Below, in pieces: positions 6,768-13,183 of a stretch of DNA of 15,905 bases (the stretch's first letter is position 1; every line of letters begins with the position of its first letter). The translations under genes and the position numbers were made by a program. The stretch lies in contig JBHOGO010000094.1 of the NCBI GenBank assembly GCA_043421945.1, positions 1 through 15,905 of the forward strand, in the 5' to 3' direction. This DNA is from Thaumasiovibrio sp043421945. GTDB taxonomy: Bacteria > Pseudomonadota > Gammaproteobacteria > Enterobacterales > Vibrionaceae. Under the pieces are notes generated by a model. It did not search any database, was not told where the DNA came from, and worked only from the letters and a program-made list of their open reading frames with translations.

Positions 6768-7835
6768 TTATGATTTTACCGACAGCACGCCCCGCCGAAT
6801 TTGCTCTAATTCGATGGATTCAAACAGTGCTTGGAAGTTACCTTCACCGAACCCCTCATTGCCTTTACGCTGAATAAGTTCAAAGAATACTGGACCAATC
6901 ACAGTGTCTGTAAAGATTTGCAGCAAAGTGCCTGAATCATCGCCATCAATTAACAGCCCTAGCTGTTTCATTTTATCGACGTCTTCCTGATGACCTGGTA
7001 AGCGCTTATTAATACCTTCGTAATACGTCTGTGGTGTTGACATGAATTGCACACCTCTCGACGATAAACTCTGTACAGACTGAAAAATATCCTGACAGCT
7101 TAATGCAATATGCTGTATGCCTTCACCATTGTATTGCTGTAAATACTCCGCTATTTGAGACTTGTTATCGTGTGATTCATTAATGGGGATTTTGATTTTC
7201 CCACACGGTGAGGTCATTGCACGTGAAAGCAAGCCTGTCGCCTTGCCTTTTATATCAAAGTGACGGATCTCTCTAAAGTTAGCGATACGCTCATAAAATC
7301 CCGCCCACTTGTCCATCTGTCCGCGAAATACATTATGGGTGAGGTGGTCAATGATCACTAAACCACTATCTTGAGCATCCAGGCGGTCTCGCCAATCAGA
7401 GTAAAAGTCGAAATCGATAGAATAGATATCATCATCGCCATAGCGATCGACAAAGTAGAGGTATGCACCACCAATCCCCTCGACCGCAGGAATTGATAAC
7501 TCCATAGGGCCAGACTGATATTGGACTTGCTGCGCGCCTTGCTCAATCGCATAGTCCAATGCTTTTTGAGCGTCATGAACGCGAAATGCCATCGCATTGA
7601 CGCTTGCTCCGTGGGCATGCGCAAACGCTGAAGCTTGGCCAGCTTGATGACCATTAACGATAAAATTGATGCTGCCTTGCCGGTAAAGCCACACATCCTT
7701 ATGTTTGTGTTTCGCTATTTCTGCAAAGCCCAACTGATAAAACAAAGACTTTAACGCGTCGATTCCTTGATGGCTCTTCGCGGTATATTCGACAAACTCA
7801 AAACCGTCTGTCCCCATAGGATTATTATTCATCAT
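6768..7835 (-). CDS. hppD: 4-hydroxyphenylpyruvate dioxygenase (HPPD, VllY/legiolysin-like)
   Basis: Non-haem Fe(II) dioxygenase that turns 4-hydroxyphenylpyruvate into homogentisate in tyrosine catabolism, cytosolic. With ATG 7835 the protein has 355 residues, the normal bacterial length. It shows the two vicinal-oxygen-chelate halves, the iron ligands H164 (DHLTHNV), H242 (IQHIALS) and E319 (FFELIQRKG), and the C-terminal FGEGNFQALF signature. An in-frame ATG at 7847 adds four residues, but the bases it would translate contain GGAGG, placed 5 nt before ATG 7835, so 7835 is the likely start. No homogentisate dioxygenase or later pathway gene follows; a convergent terminator does. Upstream on the same strand are a 28-codon small ORF and an acetyltransferase gene. 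In vibrios an HPPD of this family (VllY) has been linked to haemolysis through homogentisate-derived pigment. Confidence 0.95.
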   Translation of the reverse strand: MMNNNPMGTDGFEFVEYTAKSHQGIDALKSLFYQLGFAEIAKHKHKDVWLYRQGSINFIVNGHQAGQASAFAHAHGASVNAMAFRVHDAQKALDYAIEQGAQQVQYQSGPMELSIPAVEGIGGAYLYFVDRYGDDDIYSIDFDFYSDWRDRLDAQDSGLVIIDHLTHNVFRGQMDKWAGFYERIANFREIRHFDIKGKATGLLSRAMTSPCGKIKIPINESHDNKSQIAEYLQQYNGEGIQHIALSCQDIFQSVQSLSSRGVQFMSTPQTYYEGINKRLPGHQEDVDKMKQLGLLIDGDDSGTLLQIFTDTVIGPVFFELIQRKGNEGFGEGNFQALFESIELEQIRRGVLSVKS

Positions 7836-7903
7836 TGCGCCCTCCATTTATTCTTATGGTTTAGGTAGCAATGAAGAATTTCTCAAAAAAAGAGCGCGAA
7901 TGA

Positions 7904-7990
7904 TTAATTTAAACTGTAAAGATCAAGTGGAACGCCGCATTGACGATATATATAAATCACCTCCATTTCTTTGAGGCTGTCCCACTCCAT
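7904..7990 (-). CDS. Candidate 28-codon small ORF or leader peptide upstream of hppD
   Basis: Between the YjaB-like acetyltransferase (stop at 8005) and hppD there is an open frame from ATG 7990 to TAA 7904. The product looks protein-like: it starts MEWDSLKEMEV, contains a Y-I-Y-R segment and ends DLYSLN, with three Tyr in the last 16 residues. No Shine-Dalgarno precedes ATG 7990. A second in-frame Met (8 codons on) overlaps a strong GGAGGTGAT that has no other start codon at a useful distance. It could be a small protein, a Tyr-sensing leader for hppD, or chance. The open frame continues upstream of ATG 7990 into the end of the acetyltransferase gene. Confidence 0.3.
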   Translation of the reverse strand: MEWDSLKEMEVIYIYRQCGVPLDLYSLN

Positions 7991-8004
7991 GCCGAGTATT
8001 GTGG

Positions 8005-8454
8005 TTAAATGTAAAGCATTTGAAACCAAGGAGATGGTCGGTTCAGAGCATCTTTTTCATGCCTAGCGACACTATAAAATCCTTGAGCATGGAAAAGAGA
8101 TAGCGCTGCTTTGTTACTCGCGGGCACTTCCACCCTATGCGCGCCATATTCATCAATCGCAAAATCAACCAATCGCTTAGCCAGCCCCTGCCGTTGATAA
8201 TTAGGTAAAACACTCAGCAAAAAAATCTGCTTGTTCGCCACGCCCACAACGCCAAGAATTTGTTGCTGCTCATTTCGGATAGCTAAACACGTTAATGTCG
8301 GCAAATAATCTTGCAACAGCAACCGGCGAAAAGACATCACTTCTTTCTTACTTTTCCATTCAGGCATATCCCGTACAGATTGAACCCAAACCTGAACTGC
8401 ACAAGGAAATTCAAACTGCTGAATTTTACTAATCGTTAACACCTTCTGATTCAT
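8005..8454 (-). CDS. GNAT family N-acetyltransferase, YjaB-like
   Basis: Cytosolic acetyl-CoA-dependent N-acetyltransferase, substrate unknown. From ATG 8454 it has 149 residues. The acetyl-CoA loop Q-R-Q-G-L-A is at 87-92 after the strand FLLSVLP, and the motif B region holds ASNKAALSLFHAQGFYSV. The C-terminus, with an acidic residue, an R-P-S-P run and an aromatic end, resembles E. coli YjaB. An in-frame GTG at 8469 would add five residues, but GGGGA sits 5-6 nt before ATG 8454, so I use the ATG. A good sigma-70 promoter lies 26 nt upstream of it. hppD is 169 nt downstream on the same strand with only a small ORF between and no terminator seen, so read-through into hppD is possible. Confidence 0.85.
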   Translation of the reverse strand: MNQKVLTISKIQQFEFPCAVQVWVQSVRDMPEWKSKKEVMSFRRLLLQDYLPTLTCLAIRNEQQQILGVVGVANKQIFLLSVLPNYQRQGLAKRLVDFAIDEYGAHRVEVPASNKAALSLFHAQGFYSVARHEKDALNRPSPWFQMLYI

Positions 8455-8479
8455 AGCATTCCCCAACACATAGCCTTTG

Positions 8480-8508
8480 TTTATAGTCTAGCGTCGAATT
8501 GGCCACAA
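8480..8508 (-). promoter_or_regulatory. Sigma-70 promoter for the YjaB-like acetyltransferase gene
   Basis: On the minus strand, TTGTGG (8503-8508) and TATAAA (8480-8485) are separated by exactly 17 bp. Transcription would begin near 8473, about 19 nt before the ATG. Four of six and five of six matches to consensus. Confidence 0.55.
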
Positions 8509-8735
8509 AATTGCTCTAAATACCCTAAATTCTTAATTTTGTGACTTTCTAAAAATAGATTTGCATCACTCATACCTTGTTACATTTGTGAAACATATAG
8601 TTCAATCGACAATCCTTCCTATCTGAATAGAAACAATTATTTACATATCCATCAGTAATGAAATCAATCAACGGCTATAGCGATGCTTGTCACAAAACGG
8701 TACACTTGACCGCAGTCTTTATAAGGAAAATAACA

Positions 8736-9023
8736 ATGTCAGAATTAGATACTCAGTACCAAACTTGTGAAGCATGTGGCGTCAGTGCAGAAATGGGTTT
8801 CATCATTAAAGAGAATGATGATGTTGCAACGGTAACGGTGCTTGCTGCTGACGCAGAGAGTGCAAACGTAGAGCTTAATAAATACCTAATGCTAGCTAAA
8901 GAAGTTAATGCTAACTTCAAACACGAAAGCTCAGCATTCAATGACGGTAAACAAGAGACTCGTGTTCAATTTGAATGCAGTGCTGAAAAATTGATTTTTG
9001 AGCTTCGTAGCCGCTCAGTCTAA
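8736..9023 (+). CDS. YfcZ/YiiS family protein (DUF406)
   Basis: Small cytosolic protein of unknown function, 95 residues, matching the length of E. coli YfcZ and YiiS. It has the early Cys pair (C11, C14 in CEACGVSAEMG), an alpha/beta middle with a Glu/Ala/Asn-rich helix, and the C-terminal FECSAEKLIFEL segment that resembles the FACEAEMLIFQL end of YfcZ. The frame is open back to ATG 8658, but AAGGA 8 nt before ATG 8736 and the family start both argue for 8736. It is single and divergent from the YjaB-like gene; the 281-bp region between the two holds the promoter of the latter, and I found no clear one for this gene. An 11-bp hairpin lies 24 nt downstream of the stop. Confidence 0.85.
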   Translation: MSELDTQYQTCEACGVSAEMGFIIKENDDVATVTVLAADAESANVELNKYLMLAKEVNANFKHESSAFNDGKQETRVQFECSAEKLIFELRSRSV

Positions 9024-9047
9024 ATATCAACAAATTCAGTAATAGCA

Positions 9048-9084
9048 AACCTCGAAACTGGTAGCTCAAATCCGTTTCGAGGTT
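9048..9084 (+). terminator. Inverted repeat downstream of the YfcZ-family gene, possible weak terminator
   Basis: A perfect 11-bp stem AACCTCGAAAC (9048-9058) and GTTTCGAGGTT (9074-9084) with a 15-nt loop. There is no U-run on either side, so termination would be Rho-assisted or the hairpin may instead protect the 3' end of the mRNA. Confidence 0.45.
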
Positions 9085-9295
9085 CTATGCCTATATAGCC
9101 ACTTAAACCTTTGGCACCATTGAACATCTCCTCTACTCACTCCCTTTTTTTCAAAATCTATATAGCAAATGCCGCCTAAACTATGCCATATAGCTCACTT
9201 ATTATTCCATTTTATCATTTACATTCTTTAGCAACTTGTTGCATTATATTCTCATAGCGCAATGTAATAAGCGCATAATCCAAGGAGTAGGCTAG

Positions 9296-9466
9296 ATGAA
9301 TAATGACAAAGCACGCGTAATCGCAAGCTGGCGTCCGCACAATGAGCGAGAAGCTGCGGCTATGAAAGAGTTTTTGCTGCAAGAAATGGGCGTAAGCGTA
9401 GAACACCATCAAGGTGGCACAGGCAAATTAGCCGCTGAGACAAATACAGGCCGTCGTTTTAGATAG
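9296..9466 (+). CDS. Conserved-looking 56-residue small protein, function unknown
   Basis: An independent small gene. ATG 9296 is preceded by AAGGAG at 9282-9287 (8-nt spacing), the strongest Shine-Dalgarno in this part of the window, and TAG at 9466 is followed by a textbook intrinsic terminator 37 nt later. The product has a polar start, a charged helix with NEREAAAMKEFLLQEMG (16-32), then HHQGGTGKLAAETNTGRRFR, a Gly/Thr/Arg-rich basic tail likely to be flexible and to bind nucleic acid or another acidic partner. No signal peptide or membrane helix. I do not recognise a family. Gene-like flanks and a composition close to its neighbours make it much more likely real than not. Confidence 0.75.
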   Translation: MNNDKARVIASWRPHNEREAAAMKEFLLQEMGVSVEHHQGGTGKLAAETNTGRRFR

Positions 9467-9503
9467 CAAGCATTTAAGATAGCTCAACCTTAATGCATAG
9501 AGG

Positions 9504-9539
9504 TATACCAGTTAACTCGCTCTAACTGGTATATTTTTT
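9504..9539 (+). terminator. Intrinsic terminator of the 56-residue small protein gene
   Basis: An 11-bp perfect stem TATACCAGTTA (9504-9514) and TAACTGGTATA (9523-9533), 8-nt loop, followed directly by six T residues (9534-9539). Confidence 0.85.
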
Positions 9540-9812
9540 AGTATCAAATGACGTACACAGCTGCGCCTCTTTTGTTCCAATACCTATCTCAATGGCTACC
9601 ACTCTATCTATTTCACAATTTCACTTTTTTGTGTTGCCTTCCATAACATCTCTCATAGACAAGTGATAATACTCAGATTAGAGTTATACGCTCACACTCA
9701 AAAAACAATAAGTTAAATGAAAGATGGTACTTGTCGTCGTTAGGTGATGCCTTTTTACTATACTTTGGTTCTAGGTATCCTATCTAAGCCATCAGCCAGC
9801 AATGTGGACACT
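9540..9812. other. Upstream region of cheV, no supported gene
   Basis: About 270 bp between the small-gene terminator and cheV. The cheV frame is open back to GTG 9744 and ATG 9747 but those starts lack a properly spaced Shine-Dalgarno. GATAAT at 9665-9670 is a -10-like hexamer without a matching -35. I see no sigma-28 or sigma-54 consensus, so how cheV is expressed is not evident from the sequence. Confidence 0.5.
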
Positions 9813-10799
9813 ATGAGCAACAACGATCTAAGCAGTACAGTATTAACTGAAAGTGGCACCAATGAACTTGAAATTATCGAGTTTCATTTACGTAAACAAC
9901 TCCCAGATGGCAGCGAAAAAACCTGCTATTACGGTATTAATGTCGCCAAAGTCAGAGAAGTCATCCAGGTTCCAGAAACCACGGACTATCCTAACGCCCA
10001 AGCCCACATGATTGGTGTATTTTCATCACGAGAGAAATTAACACCCCTTGTTGATTTAGCCGGTTGGCTCGGTGTACCAACCAAGCAAGATATCAAAAAT
10101 AAGTTCGTCATCGTCACGGATTTTAATAACATGACGAATGGCTTTTTAATCGACAGCATCAGCCGTATTCACCGTATTTCTTGGGAGAATGTCGAATCTC
10201 CCAGTCAGTTTTTAGAAACAGGCCAACACGATTGTGTCGTTGCGGTTGTGCGACAAGATACCAAGCTCATTATGATATTAGATTTCGAGCGTATCATCGC
10301 CGACATCAACCCTGAACTGAGTATGGAAAAATACGACGTGAAGTTTGATCGTAGTGTTGATTTAAATGCGCAAGTTGTTAATCGCCGAGAAGGAAAGACC
10401 ATTTTGGTTGTCGACGATTCAGCTTTCATCCGCAGCCTCATCGAGAACACGCTTCGCTCGGCGGGTTACAATATCATTTCAGCCAAAGATGGTGGCGAGG
10501 CACTTGATAAACTGCTTGAGTTCGAGCGGATTTCAAAAGATGAAAATGTTGCTATTACTGAACTCGTCGACGGAATTGTCTCTGATGTCGAAATGCCGCG
10601 AATGGATGGCATGCATTTATTAAAACGTCTCCGTGAAAGTGAAACTTACAAAACGATGCCTATTGTGATGTTTTCTTCGCTCATGAGTGACGACAACCGA
10701 GCGAAAGCCCTACAATTAGGTGCCAACGATACCATTACGAAACCAGAGATCGGTCGAATGATCCCTATGATGGATCAATACATTTTCAACGGTGCATAG
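9813..10799 (+). CDS. cheV: Chemotaxis coupling and response-regulator protein CheV
   Basis: Couples chemoreceptors to CheA and tunes signalling through a phosphorylatable receiver domain, at the cytoplasmic face of receptor arrays. Using ATG 9813 there are 328 residues. The CheW-like domain spans about 20-165 (YGINVAKVREVIQ through ILDFERIIADI), and the receiver domain about 195-325. Receiver active site: acidic pair D201/D202 (VVDDS), phospho-acceptor D258 (SDVEMPRMDG), S288 region (MFSS) and K310 (TKPEIG), all present. The frame is open to GTG 9744, but the hydrophobic extension MPFYYTLVLGIL is atypical of CheV; a weak TGGA lies about 5 nt before 9813. No other chemotaxis gene is in the window, as is common for vibrio CheV paralogues, so which paralogue this is cannot be told. 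Confidence 0.93.
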   Translation: MSNNDLSSTVLTESGTNELEIIEFHLRKQLPDGSEKTCYYGINVAKVREVIQVPETTDYPNAQAHMIGVFSSREKLTPLVDLAGWLGVPTKQDIKNKFVIVTDFNNMTNGFLIDSISRIHRISWENVESPSQFLETGQHDCVVAVVRQDTKLIMILDFERIIADINPELSMEKYDVKFDRSVDLNAQVVNRREGKTILVVDDSAFIRSLIENTLRSAGYNIISAKDGGEALDKLLEFERISKDENVAITELVDGIVSDVEMPRMDGMHLLKRLRESETYKTMPIVMFSSLMSDDNRAKALQLGANDTITKPEIGRMIPMMDQYIFNGA

Positions 10800-10840
10800 C
10801 AACCATTTTCCACTGACTGACTCTCCACAATCAATCGTCT

Positions 10841-10907
10841 TAACTCGATATAAGCTACCTCACTTTTGGAGGATTTTCACAAAAGAGGTAGCTTAGGTAT
10901 ATAGTTA
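10841..10907 (+). repeat. Long imperfect inverted repeat upstream of the adenine deaminase gene
   Basis: A 67-nt hairpin-forming segment. The core is TAAGCTACCT (10851-10860) with AGGTAGCTTA (10886-10895); inside it CTTTTG (10863-10868) pairs with CAAAAG (10880-10885) after a CA bulge, and outside TAACT (10841-10845) pairs with AGTTA (10903-10907) across a small internal loop. The apical loop is about 11 nt. No U-run follows, so it is a poor terminator for cheV. It overlaps the best promoter for the next gene, so an operator role is also possible. Confidence 0.65.
10876..10903 (+). promoter_or_regulatory. Candidate sigma-70 promoter for the adenine deaminase gene
   Basis: TTCACA (10876-10881, five of six) and TATATA (10898-10903, four of six) with a 16-bp spacer. 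The start point near 10910 would leave a leader of about 30 nt before ATG 10940. The right arm of the long inverted repeat forms the spacer. Confidence 0.45.
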
Positions 10908-10939
10908 ACACACACGTTTTTGTATTTGTGGAGAGAGAC

Positions 10940-11959
10940 ATGGAAAGCTTTATCGATCAACTGCCAAAAGTTGAACTGCATGTGCATTTAGAAGGGACTT
11001 TATCACCTGAGTTAATGTTTCAACTCGCTGCGAAACACAATATTCCTTTGCCCTACAGCGATGTTTCAGCGTTAGAATCCGCTTATCAGTTTGACGATCT
11101 TAATAGCTTTCTCGCCCTCTACTATCAAGGCTGTGATGTTCTTCGTGATGAGGAGGATTTTTATCAACTCACTTGGCAGTACTTACAAACATGTGTAAAA
11201 AATCATGTTCTGCATTGTGAGGTCTTTTTTGACCCACAAATTCATATTCGACGTGGTGTTAGCCTAAAAACGCAATTAGAAGGGATGACTCGCGCCTTTA
11301 AGCAAGCTTTAAACGAGCATGGTATTACTCACCGTTTGATACTTTGCTTTGTTCGCCACCTTCCTGAAAAAGATGCCTTAGAAACACTGGCTAAAGCTGA
11401 GCCCTATCTCGACCAAATTGATGGCATAGGACTAGACTCATCCGAATTACCCTACCCGCCGAGAATGTTTAAAAACGTCTTTGCCCGTGCTGCAGAGCTT
11501 AGATTGCACCTTGTCGCCCATGCAGGTGAAGAAGCCGGCTCAGATTATATTCGAGAAGCTATCGACACTCTTAACATTGCAAGAATAGATCACGGAATAT
11601 CTTGCGTTGATGACCCTGTATTAATTGAAAAGATCATCCAACAGCGCCTACCCATGACGATGTGTCCATTATCCAATCTTCGTTTGCACAACATCGAAAG
11701 CCTAGATTCCCACCCCGTTGCATCACTCCTCAGAAAAGGGGCTTGTGTCACCATCAACAGTGATGACCCAGCCTATTTCGGGGGCGATATAAGTGATAAC
11801 TTTAAAGCCATTCAACGCGCTCACTCGTTAACTCATGATGAACTTTGCCAACTCAGCCTCAATGCGATTGAGGCAAGCTTTGCTGATAGCGACAGGCAGG
11901 CCCAATTAGTATGCGACGTCATGAATTACATGGGTCATGATGACGAATTTGTTGAATAG
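10940..11959 (+). CDS. Adenine deaminase (adenosine deaminase superfamily)
   Basis: Zinc amidohydrolase expected to turn adenine into hypoxanthine and ammonia for purine salvage. From ATG 10940 (GGAG 6 nt upstream; the in-frame GTG 10928 is rejected) it has 339 residues. Metal and catalytic residues are in place: H14 and H16 (LHVHLEG), H194 and E197 (AHAGEE), H218 (IDHG), D275/D276 (NSDDPAYFGG). The segments FFDPQ and GLDSSELPYPP match my memory of the Pseudomonas/yeast Aah1-type adenine deaminases, whereas true adenosine deaminases have a different substrate loop there. Automatic annotation will probably say adenosine deaminase. Its leader does not contain the purine riboswitch aptamer known from the V. 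vulnificus add gene. The LysR gene begins 150 bp downstream on the same strand. Confidence 0.88.
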   Translation: MESFIDQLPKVELHVHLEGTLSPELMFQLAAKHNIPLPYSDVSALESAYQFDDLNSFLALYYQGCDVLRDEEDFYQLTWQYLQTCVKNHVLHCEVFFDPQIHIRRGVSLKTQLEGMTRAFKQALNEHGITHRLILCFVRHLPEKDALETLAKAEPYLDQIDGIGLDSSELPYPPRMFKNVFARAAELRLHLVAHAGEEAGSDYIREAIDTLNIARIDHGISCVDDPVLIEKIIQQRLPMTMCPLSNLRLHNIESLDSHPVASLLRKGACVTINSDDPAYFGGDISDNFKAIQRAHSLTHDELCQLSLNAIEASFADSDRQAQLVCDVMNYMGHDDEFVE

Positions 11960-12109
11960 TACGCAGCAAATAGCGTAACCTAAGCGACTTCAATGACACT
12001 AAAACGGTTGTTTATTATCGGTATTTAGTTACTGAGCACCGTTATTCCTTGTCATAATATTGGTCAGAATACTGGCTTACCATACTGAGAATATTGTTGT
12101 CGCCCCATT

Positions 12110-12988
12110 ATGAATTTATCCCAGATAGAAGCTTTTTGCCGTGTTGCTGAGCTTGGTTCGGTCTCTGAAGCAGCGAGAACCTTAGAGTGCAATCGAACAA
12201 AGCTCAGCATGGCGATTAAAGCCCTCGAAAAAGAGTTAGATATAGAGCTATTTTCCCGTAGCGGTAATCACCTAACCCTATCAGAAGCAGGCAAAGCAAT
12301 TTATAAAGATTGTGAAAACCTCATAGTGACAGCGTCACGCATAAAGCAAACTTGTCTGCAAGTCTCGGGGGAATTTAATGCCGAAATTTGGATTGCTCGT
12401 GATGATTCGCTACCAGACACATTTTGGCAAGATTTAGCCCACCAGCTGAATAATAAGTTTCCAGCAACGTCGTTCAATATGGTGCTAGCTTCCAGCGGTG
12501 ATTTAGCCAACCTTGTTGAAACCCAGCAGGTCGATTTTGCTTTTGGTATTGACTACGAGCGCACGGAAGATCCCCGTATTGTTTTTCAACCTATCGGCAA
12601 AATCCGCATGATGTCGGTATGTCGAGCCGGACACCCTCTTAGCATTAAACGCCGTGTCACGGACGAAGATCTTCGTGCAGAGATGCAAGCATCCATTGCC
12701 TACCTCAACGAAAAAGACAACCCTGAGTTACAACCCTTTTCTCGACGTTATATCGGGTTTTCCAGCTTCGACTATATGCTCGATACGATTCTCAAAGAAG
12801 ATGCATGGGGAGTGCTTCCAGAACCACTTATTCGCCCACTACTCCGCCAAGAAGCATTAGCTGTAATTAAGCATACTTACGGTCTCACTCAAGAAGAATA
12901 TTGCATGTTTACCGCCGCAGGCATGAATGAGCACCCGGGTATGAACTGGCTCATCGACAAGCTCAGTGATTATCTCTTCGATTATTAA
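12110..12988 (+). CDS. LysR family transcriptional regulator
   Basis: DNA-binding regulator with 292 residues. The N-terminal winged helix-turn-helix (about 2-60) starts MNLSQIEAFCRVAELGSVSE and has the usual A-A-R-T-L, Lys-Leu-Ser and A-I-K-A-L-E-K-E-L elements; an effector-binding domain of two alpha/beta lobes follows (about 90-290). The effector cannot be read from sequence. ATG 12110 matches the normal LysR start, but no Shine-Dalgarno precedes it, the upstream bases being TCGCCCCATT. It follows the adenine deaminase gene by 150 bp in the same direction, so a link is possible but LysR genes are more often divergent from their targets. CATAAT at 12053-12058 is a -10 candidate without a good -35. 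Confidence 0.9.
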   Translation: MNLSQIEAFCRVAELGSVSEAARTLECNRTKLSMAIKALEKELDIELFSRSGNHLTLSEAGKAIYKDCENLIVTASRIKQTCLQVSGEFNAEIWIARDDSLPDTFWQDLAHQLNNKFPATSFNMVLASSGDLANLVETQQVDFAFGIDYERTEDPRIVFQPIGKIRMMSVCRAGHPLSIKRRVTDEDLRAEMQASIAYLNEKDNPELQPFSRRYIGFSSFDYMLDTILKEDAWGVLPEPLIRPLLRQEALAVIKHTYGLTQEEYCMFTAAGMNEHPGMNWLIDKLSDYLFDY

Positions 12989-13030
12989 CGCAATCGTTGT
13001 TTCGGCACGAACAGCATCAGTCAGCGTCAA

Positions 13031-13073
13031 CTATATTGACACCAAGTCACAAGTATAAGGTATTGTAATATAG
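13031..13073. promoter_or_regulatory. Dyad and -35 element upstream of the CDF-like transporter gene
   Basis: TTGACA (13036-13041) is a perfect -35. The nearest usable -10, TATTGT (13061-13066), is 19 bp away, a spacing typical of MerR-type promoters. Around both lies a dyad, CTATATT (13031-13037) with AATATAG (13067-13073), continuing inward as ACA/TGT and CC/GG. No regulator gene of the MerR family is in the window. Confidence 0.4.
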
Positions 13074-13183
13074 AAGAAAAATTTCCTTCCACTTATCTTT
13101 ACTCTGATAAGCAACCATTTGTTGATTGTAAATAAGTCAGTAGACCTTAAGAATGGATCTCGTGTTTTTAACCGAGATATTGT

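Noticed and set aside
7915..7932. TyrR box upstream of hppD (TGTAAA-N6-GTGGAA)
   Set aside because: Only one half matches TGTAAA-N6-TTTACA; the other half is too far from consensus.
8658..8735. N-terminal extension of the YfcZ-family protein to ATG 8658
   Set aside because: The strong Shine-Dalgarno is at 8723-8727 and the family length fits the start at 8736.
9744..9812. Hydrophobic N-terminal extension of CheV
   Set aside because: It would add a signal-like segment to a cytosolic protein, and neither GTG 9744 nor ATG 9747 has a properly spaced Shine-Dalgarno.
10841..10907. Adenine riboswitch aptamer before the deaminase gene
   Set aside because: The conserved purine riboswitch loop and junction sequences are absent; the element is a single long hairpin with no three-way junction.
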